Shown here: positions 7,495-15,851 of the stretch, one piece after another | How positions within the stretch are numbered: the first letter of the stretch is position 1 | How the letters are laid out: each line of letters begins with the position of its first letter | Assembly (NCBI GenBank): GCA_964435775.1 | Contig: CAYTAP010000067.1 | Coordinates: 1-22,175 of the forward strand | From: CAYTAP01 sp964435775 | GTDB lineage: Bacteria; Planctomycetota; Phycisphaerae; Tepidisphaerales; Tepidisphaeraceae | Reading direction: 5' to 3' | DNA: 22,175 nt | Translations under genes and position numbers: made by a program | The notes under the pieces: generated by a model | The model's database searches: none | The model's input: only the letters and a program-made list of their open reading frames with translations | What the model was told of the DNA's origin: nothing

Positions 7495-9579
7495 ATGACG
7501 AGTTCCGCACCACCGATTGCGCTGGACAGTCCGGTTGAATCCCTTCGCGGGGTTACGCCCGCGGCAGCGAAACATCTGCAATCGCTCGGTGTCCACACGG
7601 CCGGCGATTTGCTCGAGTACTTCCCCCGGACCTACCAATCAGAGGCGGCCGAGGGGGCGATTGGCGACCTCTCAGGCAGCGGCGTGCAAATTGCGCGCGG
7701 GGAGGTCATCGCCGTGGACTATATCGCGTCGCAGCCCCGGCCGCGCTTTGAAGCACCACTCGAAGACACGACGGGGCAACTGGCCCTCGTCTGGTTCAAC
7801 GGGGGGTACCTGCGGAGGATCATTCATCCGGGGATGCGGCTGCGTGTAAAGGGGAAGGTGCGACTGCATCACAATTTTCCCCAGATGTCGCAGCCGAAGT
7901 TTGAGATCGTTCAGGAGGAGACGGAGAGGATTGCCGAGGCGGTTCTCCGCCCGATCTACCCCGCGACGGCGAGACTGACCAGCCAGCGGATTGCGGCCAT
8001 CGTTGATGCGAATCTTCCTGAGTTGCTGGAACAGGTCGAGGAATGGTTTGATGAGGCGACACTGGCGCGCCGGCGGATCATGGGCCGACGGGAGGCATAT
8101 CGCGCGATCCATCAGCCGCGACACTTCACCGATGCCCAGCGGGCGCGGCGGCGGCTTGTTTATGACGAGCTCATGCTGATGCAAGTCGGGCTGGGGATCG
8201 GCAAGCGCTTGCGGGATGGACGGCTGACCGCGCCGCTGCTCCGCGTCGATAAGGTCCTCAACGAGCGCATTCTGAGGCGCTTCCCGTTTGAAATGACCGA
8301 AGGGCAACGCCATGCGACATGGGAAATTTTGAAGGACCTCCAATCAGGCCGCCCGATGAACCGGCTGCTGCAGGGGGATGTCGGAAGCGGCAAGACGGCG
8401 GTCGCGGTGTACGCGATGCTCGTGGCGGTCGCCAACCGGATGCAGGCGGTGCTGCTGGCGCCGACCGAGGTGTTGGCTGAGCAGCATTACCTGACGCTGC
8501 AAACACTCCTGGGTGATTCGGCCGTGAAAATTGAATTGTTCACCCAGCGGACGCGCCGGCAGTCCCGCGGCGCGATCCTCAAGCATCTCGCCAGCGGCCA
8601 GACCCACCTGGCCGTGGGGACGCAGGCGCTGATTCAGCCGGATATCGAGTTCGCCAATCTCGGACTGGTCGTTGTCGATGAACAGCACAAACTCGGTGTC
8701 CGCCAGCGCGCCATTCTCAAATCGAAGGCGGCCAGTCCGCATTACCTGGTGATGACGGCGACCCCCATACCGCGAACGCTGGCGCTGTCCTATTTCGCCG
8801 ACTTCGACTTGAGCACGATCGATCATCTCCCGCCCGGCCGACAGCCGATCATCACCCGCTGGCTGCGCAACGGACAGGCGGCCGAGGCGCACGCGTTCAT
8901 CCGCGAACAGGTGAAGGCGGGGCATCAGGCGTACATCGTCGTGCCGCATATCGAGGATGATGGATTGCAGGAATCGCACAGCGTCAAGAACGAATATGAG
9001 AAGCTGTCGAAGGGCGACTTGTCCGAGCTGCGGCTGGGGATGCTGCATGGGCAAATGAATACGGCGGAAAAGCAGGAGGTGATGACGAGCTTCCGGGACA
9101 AGCGGATCGACGTGCTCATCGCGACGACGGTCATCGAAGTGGGGATCGACGTGCCCAACGCGACGGTGATGGTGATTGACAACGCCGACCGGTTCGGCCT
9201 GTCGCAACTTCACCAGCTCCGCGGGCGCGTGGGGCGCGGAAAGGATGTGTCCCATTGCCTCCTCATCGCCGACGCCGCCAACGAGGCGACGGACAAGCGG
9301 CTGCGTGCGATGACGCGGACGGGCAACGGGTTTGAAATTGCGGAAATGGACCTGCAACTTCGCGGGCCGGGCGCGTTTTTCGGCGACCGCCAGCACGGTC
9401 TGCCGGAGTTCAAGCTCGCGGACTTGTCGAGCGAAATGGAATTGTTGCAGCAGGCGCGGGATGATGCGGTGGCGATTCTGGGCGAGGATGCGAAATTGGC
9501 GCAGCCGAAGAATGCCGCATTGAAGCGGGGATTGCTCACGCAGTTCGCTGAAAACCTGGCGCTTGCTCAAATTGGATAG
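7495..9579 (+). CDS. recG: ATP-dependent DNA helicase RecG
   Basis: At 694 residues it is almost the same length as E. coli RecG (693). The N-terminal wedge/OB region contains the helix-hairpin-like start LRGVTPAAAKHLQSLGV and FPRTYQ. The helicase core follows: Walker A GDVGSGKT at 294-301, DEQH at 395-398 (motif II), MTATPIPRT (motif III), then VIEVGIDVPNAT and QLRGRVGRG (motifs V and VI). The C-terminal RecG block with LRGPGAFFG is present. RecG remodels stalled replication forks and branch-migrates Holliday junctions. It stands alone here, divergent from the IMPase-family gene. The start codon has no Shine-Dalgarno, but a good promoter abuts it. Confidence 0.96.
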   Translation: MTSSAPPIALDSPVESLRGVTPAAAKHLQSLGVHTAGDLLEYFPRTYQSEAAEGAIGDLSGSGVQIARGEVIAVDYIASQPRPRFEAPLEDTTGQLALVWFNGGYLRRIIHPGMRLRVKGKVRLHHNFPQMSQPKFEIVQEETERIAEAVLRPIYPATARLTSQRIAAIVDANLPELLEQVEEWFDEATLARRRIMGRREAYRAIHQPRHFTDAQRARRRLVYDELMLMQVGLGIGKRLRDGRLTAPLLRVDKVLNERILRRFPFEMTEGQRHATWEILKDLQSGRPMNRLLQGDVGSGKTAVAVYAMLVAVANRMQAVLLAPTEVLAEQHYLTLQTLLGDSAVKIELFTQRTRRQSRGAILKHLASGQTHLAVGTQALIQPDIEFANLGLVVVDEQHKLGVRQRAILKSKAASPHYLVMTATPIPRTLALSYFADFDLSTIDHLPPGRQPIITRWLRNGQAAEAHAFIREQVKAGHQAYIVVPHIEDDGLQESHSVKNEYEKLSKGDLSELRLGMLHGQMNTAEKQEVMTSFRDKRIDVLIATTVIEVGIDVPNATVMVIDNADRFGLSQLHQLRGRVGRGKDVSHCLLIADAANEATDKRLRAMTRTGNGFEIAEMDLQLRGPGAFFGDRQHGLPEFKLADLSSEMELLQQARDDAVAILGEDAKLAQPKNAALKRGLLTQFAENLALAQIG

Positions 9580-9661
9580 AAAGTGGCGCGCTGATGGCGA
9601 TAATTCATGAACTGCGCCTACAATGGCCTTGCACCACAAGCCGGGGCGACTCCCCATAGCG

Positions 9662-10399
9662 ATGAAGCAAAACGATCCATCCTATCTGATCCCGTATCGA
9701 CGCGCGGTCGAGCGGTTTGGAGGAACATTTTCAGCGCTCCTCTGGGCCAGCCCTCGCACGCAGGCGATGCGCTTTGACGCCGCAAGACGCATGGTGGATT
9801 TCGAGGCGAAGATCATCGCCGACATCGGTTGCGGGCGCGCGGATTTGCTCGACCATCTTCTCGATCGGGGCATCCGTCCGGCGCACTACATTGGAATCGA
9901 GGCCGTCGATGCGATGGTGGAGGCGGCCGAGCACAAACATCACAACAACTGCACCATTGTGCGCGCGGATGTGGTGAAGGAGCCCCGACGGCTGTTTGTT
10001 GGAGCGGACGTCGTCATCTTCAGCGGTTCGCTCAACACAATGGACGAGCAGACCTGTCATCGAACGCTCGCCCACGCCTTTCGCGCGGCAACGCACACAC
10101 TCGTGTTCAATTTTCTCGATTCGCCGGAGTTGGCCGGGGAACAATACCTCACGTGGCACCGGCGCGAAGAGATGCTCACTTTCGCCCGCGGCTTGGGAGG
10201 CGACGCGACGATGCTGCATGATTACCTCAGCGGCGATTGCACGATGCGCGTGGACCGCGCGGCGGATCGGCTCGATGAGTTTGATGAGCCCATCGCACAA
10301 GTGCTTGAAGCGAGGCGGACGGGCAACGGGACGTCATCCAAAATACCCTTCGGAATGGGCAACGTATTATCAATGTTGAAGAAAGGTTTGAACTCATGA
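9662..10399 (+). CDS. class I SAM-dependent methyltransferase-like protein
   Basis: The 245-residue protein uses ATG 9662; an upstream in-frame ATG at 9623 would add 13 residues. Residues 51-60 (IIADIGCGRA) are the SAM-binding motif I. An acidic residue after the second strand follows (YIGIEAVDAM, Glu80), then an ADVV motif II-like segment and VVIFSGSLN. The substrate is unknown; small-molecule methyltransferases of this type act on quinones, lipids or natural products. Its stop overlaps the start of the next gene (ATGA, 10396-10399), implying translational coupling with a CpsB-type phosphatase. The C-terminal MGNVLSMLKKG is unusual but intact. No Shine-Dalgarno is seen at the start. Confidence 0.7.
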   Translation: MKQNDPSYLIPYRRAVERFGGTFSALLWASPRTQAMRFDAARRMVDFEAKIIADIGCGRADLLDHLLDRGIRPAHYIGIEAVDAMVEAAEHKHHNNCTIVRADVVKEPRRLFVGADVVIFSGSLNTMDEQTCHRTLAHAFRAATHTLVFNFLDSPELAGEQYLTWHRREEMLTFARGLGGDATMLHDYLSGDCTMRVDRAADRLDEFDEPIAQVLEARRTGNGTSSKIPFGMGNVLSMLKKGLNS

Positions 10400-11118
10400 T
10401 TGGTCGCATCGACGTGCATTCCCATCTCCTGCCGGGCATCGATGATGGATGCCCCACCATCGCCGATTCGCTGACGTGCGCCAGGGCGCTCGTGGATGCG
10501 GGATACACCCACAGCTTCTGCACCCCGCACATCTGGCCGAACATGCCGAAGAACACGATTCCGAACATCACGGAGTGGACCAGGCGGCTCCAAATTGAGC
10601 TCGACGAGGCGAAGATACCCCTGCGGCTTTTCCCCGGTGGCGAAAACAGCATGCGAAAGGATTTCTCGCAGATCGATCCGCAGGCGCTGATCACCTATGG
10701 CATGAATCGTAAGTACCTGCTGTTCGATCTGTGGACGGATGAAATGCCGGACTACTTCGCCGACGCGATCCGATGGATTCAGGATCAGGGGTTGACGGTA
10801 ATCCTCGCACATCCTGAGCGAATGCGCCTCGTATGGGATCATCCGGAAGCGATCGATCAATTCCAGGACATGGGGCTGCTCCTGCAGGGAAACCTGTATT
10901 GCCTGTTGGACCCGCCGGACAGCCACAGCTGTCAGGCCGCCGTGCGATGCCTGACCGAAGGACGCTATTTCATGCTTGGCTCGGACTTGCATCGTGCCGA
11001 GACAACGCAGGTGCGATTGGCGGGGCTCAAGCGGGCGATCGAGCTTGTCGGCGATGAAAAAGTGTGGGAACTGACGCGCGACAATCCCCTTAAACTGTTC
11101 CCCGAACCTCCCGAATGA
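10396..11118 (+). CDS. PHP-domain protein-tyrosine phosphatase, CpsB/YwqE type
   Basis: The 240-residue protein shows PHP metal-binding motifs in order: IDVHSHLLPGIDDG (His8, His10), CTPH (His45), ILAHPER (His139) and GSDLH (195-199). The combination HSHLLPGIDDG plus HPER is characteristic of the manganese-dependent tyrosine phosphatases CpsB/Wzb-like/YwqE. These dephosphorylate the BY-kinases that control polysaccharide export; some PHP relatives are histidinol phosphatases. No BY-kinase or polysaccharide gene is nearby, so the partner is unknown. It overlaps the methyltransferase gene by 4 bases and has an AAAGG-like ribosome binding site inside it. It converges on the M20 peptidase gene with a 25-base gap. 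Confidence 0.82.
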   Translation: MIGRIDVHSHLLPGIDDGCPTIADSLTCARALVDAGYTHSFCTPHIWPNMPKNTIPNITEWTRRLQIELDEAKIPLRLFPGGENSMRKDFSQIDPQALITYGMNRKYLLFDLWTDEMPDYFADAIRWIQDQGLTVILAHPERMRLVWDHPEAIDQFQDMGLLLQGNLYCLLDPPDSHSCQAAVRCLTEGRYFMLGSDLHRAETTQVRLAGLKRAIELVGDEKVWELTRDNPLKLFPEPPE

Positions 11119-11143
11119 TTCGCATTCGTGGCATGCGATGTGA

Positions 11144-12517
11144 TTAGCGTCGCGGCAGGCTCGCAAGCTTGTCATACAGCGCCGCCGCCGTGCGCGTGCC
11201 GTTGTGCAGCGCATCGAGGTCGAACTTTTCATTCGGTGAATGCACCCGGTCATCATCCAAACCGAAGCCCACAAGAAGGGTGTCGATGTTGAGGAGGGAT
11301 TTGATCAGCCCCACAACGGGGATGCTGCCCCCACCGCGGATGAACGCCGGCTCGGCGCGGAAACCAATGCGCAGCGCATCGGCGGCGAGCGTGACAGCCG
11401 GCCCGTCGATCGGCGTCAACACCGCCTGCGCCAAACCATGCTGCCTGAACTCAATGTTCACCGCATCCGGGCAGCGCTCACGCAGCGTCCTCTCAAATGC
11501 CGCTTGAATTTTTTGCGGATCCTGATTGGCGACAAGCCGCATCGACACCTTGGCGCTGGCCGTGGAGGGGATGATCGTCTTGGCGCCATGCCCCTGGTAG
11601 CCGCTGGTCAAACCATTGATGTCCAATGTCGGACGCGCCCATTGGCGCTCCAGGGTGGAATATCCCGCCTCGCCGCGCAAGGCGTTCACATTGAGATCGC
11701 GCATCATCCCCGCTTCATCAAACGGCAACTTGCTCCACGCCTCCCGTTCAACGTCCGACAGCGCCGCCACATCATCATAGAAACCCGGGATGGTCACGCG
11801 CCCGTCGTCATCATGCAGTGACGCGAGCAACCGACACAATTCATTCGCGGGATTCAACACCGACCCGCCATACAGCCCACTGTGAAGGTCATGATCCGGG
11901 CCGGTGAGGATGACTTCCATATACACCAAGCCGCGCAGGCCGTAGGTGATCGCGGGAATGCCCCGCGCGAATTGATTGGTGTCGCTGATCACCGCGATGT
12001 CCGCCTTCAATTCATCGCGGCGATCCCGCATGAAGGCGGCCAGGTGATCGCTGCCGATCTCCTCCTCCCCTTCCAGCAGCATAATGACGTTGACGGGCAA
12101 ACCACCGTTGTGCTCCCAAGCGCCAATCGCCTGCACATGCGCCCACACCTGCCCCTTGTCGTCGGCCGACCCCCGCGCGTACAGCGCGCCATCGCGCACC
12201 TGCGGCTCAAACGGCGGCGACTTCCACTGCTCAAGCGGTTCCACCGGCTGCACATCGTAATGCCCATACACAAGTACCGTCGGCCGATCCCCCTCTCGCT
12301 CATTTTTGGCGATCACGATCGGATGGCCGGGCGTCTGGGCGATCTCCACGCTCAAATTACACTCTTGCAACCGCTCACCCAGCCACTGGGCGCACCGCTG
12401 CATGTCCTCTCGATGTTCAGGCTTGGTGCTCACACTGGGGATGCCGAGAAACTGAATCAATCCCTCCAGTGAAGCTTCGCGGCCTTGATCAATCACCGCC
12501 AGTATTCGTTCGAGCAT
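11144..12517 (-). CDS. M20-family dipeptidase (CNDP/PepV-like)
   Basis: The 457-residue protein has the two-zinc M20 core. GHYDVQP carries His86 and Asp88. RGSADDKG carries the bridging Asp119. EGEEEIGS at 149-156 holds the catalytic Glu and a metal Glu. ISDTNQ comes near 178, and a C-terminal HSPNEKF supplies the last His. The internal lid/dimerisation domain (about 200-350, DHDLHSGLYGG, TSGYQGHGAKTIIP) matches the CNDP2/carnosinase-like branch rather than the aminoacylase branch. No signal peptide is present, so it is cytoplasmic. It probably hydrolyses dipeptides during peptide turnover. It lies 39 bases downstream of the thioesterase gene on the same strand, likely one transcript. Confidence 0.9.
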   Translation of the reverse strand: MLERILAVIDQGREASLEGLIQFLGIPSVSTKPEHREDMQRCAQWLGERLQECNLSVEIAQTPGHPIVIAKNEREGDRPTVLVYGHYDVQPVEPLEQWKSPPFEPQVRDGALYARGSADDKGQVWAHVQAIGAWEHNGGLPVNVIMLLEGEEEIGSDHLAAFMRDRRDELKADIAVISDTNQFARGIPAITYGLRGLVYMEVILTGPDHDLHSGLYGGSVLNPANELCRLLASLHDDDGRVTIPGFYDDVAALSDVEREAWSKLPFDEAGMMRDLNVNALRGEAGYSTLERQWARPTLDINGLTSGYQGHGAKTIIPSTASAKVSMRLVANQDPQKIQAAFERTLRERCPDAVNIEFRQHGLAQAVLTPIDGPAVTLAADALRIGFRAEPAFIRGGGSIPVVGLIKSLLNIDTLLVGFGLDDDRVHSPNEKFDLDALHNGTRTAAALYDKLASLPRR

Positions 12518-12556
12518 GAGTTCGGATCTTTCTTCAAGTGTCTTGCCGCGCGCCGT

Positions 12557-13072
12557 TCAGACGTCGGTCGATGCATGGGCATGGGGCGATGTCAAATGGG
12601 CATGCGCGCGTTCGGTGGCCGGTTCCTTAATCAGGGTTTGGACCATCCGACGATTCTCCGGGTGCTGCATCGGCACATACTTGCCACTGGCGACCGCGAG
12701 CAACTTCCCCGCGGTGTTGTGAACTTCGGCGCTGGTCTCGATCAACCGCGACCGGAGATTCGTCACATGCGCCGTGACATGAAGCGCCTCGCCCACCTCC
12801 GCCGTCTGGCGGAAACGCACGGTCAATTCCCCGCAAACGCAAAACCGACGCTTCGCCCAGGTCGCCGCCCAGACCATCGCCTCGTCAAACACAGTCGCCA
12901 GCGCGCCCCCATGCACGATTCCCTCGAAGCCCATGTGCTCCGAGCGGGGCGTGAACGCCACGCGCACCACGCCGGTTTCACTGTTGACTTCCAATGAAAG
13001 ATGCATGCCGCGGGCATTGGCCGTACCACAGACAAGGCATCCCGGCGTATGGGGTAATTCGATCCAGGGCAT
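12557..13072 (-). CDS. PaaI-like hotdog-fold thioesterase
   Basis: The 171-residue protein has an N-terminal CLVCG segment (Cys12, Cys15), then the hotdog signature HMGFEGIVHGGALATVFDEAM at about 46-66 with the HGG motif (54-56) and catalytic-type acidic residues Asp63/Glu64. The fold ends near residue 135, and a His/Ala-rich tail follows. The CxxCG start is common in single-domain PaaI relatives that often replace the usual N-terminal helix. It is a probable acyl-CoA thioesterase of unknown substrate. It is divergent from gltX. A TACAAT box (13080-13085, complement) sits directly before its ATG, and no Shine-Dalgarno is seen. Confidence 0.8.
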   Translation of the reverse strand: MPWIELPHTPGCLVCGTANARGMHLSLEVNSETGVVRVAFTPRSEHMGFEGIVHGGALATVFDEAMVWAATWAKRRFCVCGELTVRFRQTAEVGEALHVTAHVTNLRSRLIETSAEVHNTAGKLLAVASGKYVPMQHPENRRMVQTLIKEPATERAHAHLTSPHAHASTDV

Positions 13073-13170
13073 GTGCGGGATTGTAAACGCTTGGCGACGC
13101 CGAGGGAAAGGAGCGATGCCCCGCGCCCCGCCAAACCGCCTGCCTCATCGCCGCGCTGAAGCGCGTCCAC

Positions 13171-13198
13171 TTGCCACCCGCGCCGTCGTTTCCATAAT
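13171..13198 (+). promoter_or_regulatory. candidate sigma-70-type promoter of gltX
   Basis: TTGCCA (13171-13176) and CATAAT (13193-13198), each 5/6 to consensus, are separated by 16 bases. The predicted transcript start near 13205 is only about 4 bases before the gltX ATG at 13209, so the mRNA would be almost leaderless. No Shine-Dalgarno is present. Confidence 0.5.
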
Positions 13199-13208
13199 CA
13201 ACCGACCT

Positions 13209-14849
13209 ATGTCAACCGACACGATCGTCACCCGCTTCGCCCCCTCCCCCACCGGCTACCTCCACGTCGGCGGCGCGCGAACCGCGCTGTTCAACTGGCT
13301 CCTCGCCCGACACACCGGCGGGCGTTTTCTCCTGCGAATCGAGGACACGGATCTCGCCCGCAGCACACCCGACGCCACCCGGCAACTCATCGAAGACCTC
13401 AAGTGGCTCGGATTGCAATGGGACAATGACCCGATCGTCCACCAATCCCATCGCCTCGACCTGTACAACCGGATCATCGACGATCTGCTCAAGCGGGAGC
13501 TGGCGTACGAAGCCTGGGAGACCGTGGAGGAACTGGACGCGATGCGCGCCCAGGCGCAGCGGGCCCGCCGGCCATTTCTGTATCGCCGGCAAAGCTACAC
13601 GCCCGAACAACGCGCGGCATTCGCGGCCGAGGGTCGCCGTCCGGTCATCCGCTTTGTCATGCCGGTCAAGGAATACCGCTTCCACGATGTCGTACTGGGC
13701 AAGGAAGTGGTTCAACCCGCCAACGAATCACAGGATTTCGTCATCCGCAAAACCGACGGCATGCCGACCTACCACTTCGGCGTCGTCGTCGATGACCAGG
13801 AGATGGGCGTCACCCACGTTTTGCGCGGGCTGGAGCATCTCAAAAACACCTTCAACCACATCGCGCTGCAGGAGGCACTGGGGTATCGCCGTCCAACCTA
13901 TGCGCATCTCTCGGTGATGCTCAATCCGGAGACGGGTGAAAAGCTCTCCAAGCGCGACCGCGACCGGCGTATCCGCCAGCGCGTCAGCGAATGGATGCGC
14001 AGTACCAAACACACCATCGAGGATGTGTCCGCCGCCAGCGGCGTACCGGGCGACCGACTCGACCAATGGCTCAAGACCGACACGATGCAGCTTGATCTTT
14101 CAGAGCAGCCGAAGGTGATGGGCGTGGTGGGCCTGAAGGAAGCAGACCTGCCGGAAGTGATGATCAATGACTTCCGCAAGAGCGGCTACGCGCCCCAGGT
14201 GCTGCTCAACTTCCTCGCTTTGCAAGGCTGGGGACCCGGCGGCGACCGTGAGGCGATGAGCTTGGAGGAGATGGTGGCACTATTCACCCTGGACCGCGTG
14301 AACCCGTCAAATCCGAAGTTCAACCGGGAAAAGCTGCGCGCCTTCAGCACCGACTATTTCGCGGCCGCCACGATGGAGAAGCTCATCGCCCTCATGCGCG
14401 ATTTCCTCTCCATCCACCCTGAATCCCCCCTCAACGGCGCAAGCGACGAGCAACTGCGGCACGTCCTCAAGATGAGCGCCGGTTTCCACATTCTGAGCGA
14501 AGTCGAGGAGAAAAGCCGCTTCTTTTTCATTCCCGACGATGCGGTCATCTACGACCCCTCGGCCATTGAGAAGGTGTTGAAGAAAAATAACGGTCAAGGT
14601 CTGGAATCGCTGTGCGATGTGCTGCCGGTTCTGCAGAATCTCCCCGCATGGGAGGTGCACGGCATCGAGGCGGCGATCAAGGCGCATTGCGAAAGTAAAT
14701 CACTGGGGCTGGGCAAAGTGGCGCAACCGATACGCGTCGCGGTCTGCGGTATCGCTGTCAGTCCGCCGATCTTTGAAAGCCTTGAACTACTTGGGCAACG
14801 CGCCACCATCGCCCGCATCCGCCGCTGCCTGTCCTTGACAGACGGATGA
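13209..14849 (+). CDS. gltX: glutamyl-tRNA synthetase with an extra block after the KLSKR motif
   Basis: This class I synthetase charges tRNA-Glu. The start at ATG 13209 gives MSTDTIVTRFAPSPTG directly, while in-frame codons back to 12933 overlap the divergent gene. HVGG at 19-22 is the HIGH motif, LLRIEDTD the active-site strand, and KLSKR at 245-249 the KMSKS motif. The C-terminal helical anticodon-binding part is complete. At 546 residues it is longer than the usual 470-490. About 60 extra residues lie between KLSKR and the LPEVMINDFRKSGY segment that normally follows within about 10-15 residues. The block includes SAASGVPGDRLDQWL, which resembles a helix-turn-helix. Whether it also charges tRNA-Gln cannot be seen. 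Confidence 0.95.
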   Translation: MSTDTIVTRFAPSPTGYLHVGGARTALFNWLLARHTGGRFLLRIEDTDLARSTPDATRQLIEDLKWLGLQWDNDPIVHQSHRLDLYNRIIDDLLKRELAYEAWETVEELDAMRAQAQRARRPFLYRRQSYTPEQRAAFAAEGRRPVIRFVMPVKEYRFHDVVLGKEVVQPANESQDFVIRKTDGMPTYHFGVVVDDQEMGVTHVLRGLEHLKNTFNHIALQEALGYRRPTYAHLSVMLNPETGEKLSKRDRDRRIRQRVSEWMRSTKHTIEDVSAASGVPGDRLDQWLKTDTMQLDLSEQPKVMGVVGLKEADLPEVMINDFRKSGYAPQVLLNFLALQGWGPGGDREAMSLEEMVALFTLDRVNPSNPKFNREKLRAFSTDYFAAATMEKLIALMRDFLSIHPESPLNGASDEQLRHVLKMSAGFHILSEVEEKSRFFFIPDDAVIYDPSAIEKVLKKNNGQGLESLCDVLPVLQNLPAWEVHGIEAAIKAHCESKSLGLGKVAQPIRVAVCGIAVSPPIFESLELLGQRATIARIRRCLSLTDG

Positions 14850-14878
14850 AGCGACGTCAATCCATTTTTTACTTAAAC

Positions 14879-14895
14879 CTGGCATGCCTTTTGCA
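14879..14895 (+). promoter_or_regulatory. sigma-54 (RpoN) promoter
   Basis: TGGCATGCCTTTTGCA matches the -24/-12 consensus TGGCACG-N4-TTGCA with one change. The GG (14881-14882) and GC (14893-14894) are exactly 12 bases apart. The predicted start is near 14906, leaving a 46-base leader with AGGAG before the ATG at 14952. It lies in the gap after gltX. Sigma-54 promoters need an enhancer-binding ATPase, so the gene below should be inducible. Confidence 0.72.
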
Positions 14896-14951
14896 GCTTT
14901 CTCCTTGGCTCGTGCAAGCCGATAGCGGAATTGTTCAACGAGGAGATTGCC

Positions 14952-15692
14952 ATGAAAAAACGACACATGATCGGAGCGACAACGTCGCTGATCGGGGGCG
15001 TGGGCGCCGGGGCCATCCTGATGTATCTGCTAGATCCGTCCAACGGACGCGGACGGCGAAGTCGCATTGCGGATTCGGCTGAACATGCCGCATCCAGCGC
15101 TCGGCACGCAATGTCCAACACGCATCAGGCGGTGCGAGATTCGGCCGGACATTTAACCGATTCGCTGGGTCGGGCGTGGTCCGGCGTCACCGAGCGCGCA
15201 AGACATCTTCGCCATCACGGCATGGAAGACTTGGGCGCCTACGCATCCGAGTCGGCCACATCCGCCCGCCATGCGATGAACGGGATCAGCGGTCGCATGC
15301 AACGACGTCTGCGCCGTCATTTGCCCGAAGGAATGAAAAGCGCGGTTGAGCGACATCCGGCGCTGCTTGGCGTGAGCGTCGTCATGACAACCATGGGCGC
15401 ACTGGCGCTTGGCGCGGGCATCATGTATATCATGGACCCGGCGTCCGGGCGACGCCGACGGGCATTGGTACGCGACAAAGCGACGCACTATGCCCACGAG
15501 GCATCGGACACATTGTCCGGCAAGGCGCACGATCTCTCCAACCGCGCCCGGGGCATATACGCAAGGGGCAAACGCCATCTGTCCAATGTCATGCCGGGAC
15601 AAACGCCGCACAATGGCCATCATGACCGCCCGTTGAACCCGGTGGAGCCACAAGATCGACGAACGATGCCCAGCGAGGTCAGCGGAACGTAG
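14952..15692 (+). CDS. small two-TM membrane protein with duplicated DPxxGRxRR motif (YtxH-like, stress type)
   Basis: The 246-residue protein starts at ATG 14952, with AGGAG 6 bases upstream; an upstream TTG in frame is less likely. It holds two copies of one unit: a glycine-rich hydrophobic helix, a DP, then a basic run. These are GAGAILMYLLDPSNGRGRR at 18-36 and GAGIMYIMDPASGRRRR at 154-170. After each comes an Ala/His/Arg-rich amphipathic helix with heptad-like spacing. Such membrane-anchored helix proteins resemble YtxH-like or BON-associated stress proteins, whose role is not established. Context supports a stress role: its own sigma-54 promoter, a strong terminator after it, and no partner genes. 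It has no enzymatic motif. Confidence 0.65.
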   Translation: MKKRHMIGATTSLIGGVGAGAILMYLLDPSNGRGRRSRIADSAEHAASSARHAMSNTHQAVRDSAGHLTDSLGRAWSGVTERARHLRHHGMEDLGAYASESATSARHAMNGISGRMQRRLRRHLPEGMKSAVERHPALLGVSVVMTTMGALALGAGIMYIMDPASGRRRRALVRDKATHYAHEASDTLSGKAHDLSNRARGIYARGKRHLSNVMPGQTPHNGHHDRPLNPVEPQDRRTMPSEVSGT

Positions 15693-15736
15693 CGTCCTCC
15701 TCCACGCTCGGTCCCACAATCCGCTGGACTGTTTCA

Positions 15737-15764
15737 AAAGAGCCGGCATCCGTGCCGGCTCTTT
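15737..15764 (+). terminator. intrinsic terminator
   Basis: A perfect 12-bp stem (AAAGAGCCGGCA/TGCCGGCTCTTT) with a 4-base loop TCCG is followed by CTATGTT. It lies 45 bases after the stop of the two-TM protein gene and separates that sigma-54 unit from the efflux operon. The A/T ends of the stem could allow it to act in both directions. Confidence 0.85.
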
Positions 15765-15800
15765 CTATGTTCAGCGCGCCCGCGACTTGAGTTCATGGTA

Positions 15801-15830
15801 TTGACCTGCAATGCTTAGGAACCGTATTAT
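15801..15830 (+). promoter_or_regulatory. candidate sigma-70-type promoter of the efflux operon
   Basis: TTGACC (15801-15806) and TATTAT (15825-15830), each 5/6 to consensus, are separated by 18 bases. The predicted start near 15837 leaves about 15 bases before ATG 15852. No clear operator palindrome is seen, and no regulator gene is adjacent. Confidence 0.55.
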
Positions 15831-15851
15831 CCATCGCATCGCCTTGGGGGT

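Noticed and set aside
8344..9657. 437-codon open frame antisense to recG
   Set aside because: It is Arg/His/Gln-rich with no domain and exactly shadows recG; long antisense frames are expected in GC-rich codon usage.
11120..11138. Hairpin between the convergent phosphatase and dipeptidase genes
   Set aside because: Only a 6-bp stem and no T-run; not convincing as a terminator.
14829..14868. Terminator after gltX
   Set aside because: A 5-bp hairpin and a T-run are present but more than 20 bases apart, so they do not form an intrinsic terminator.
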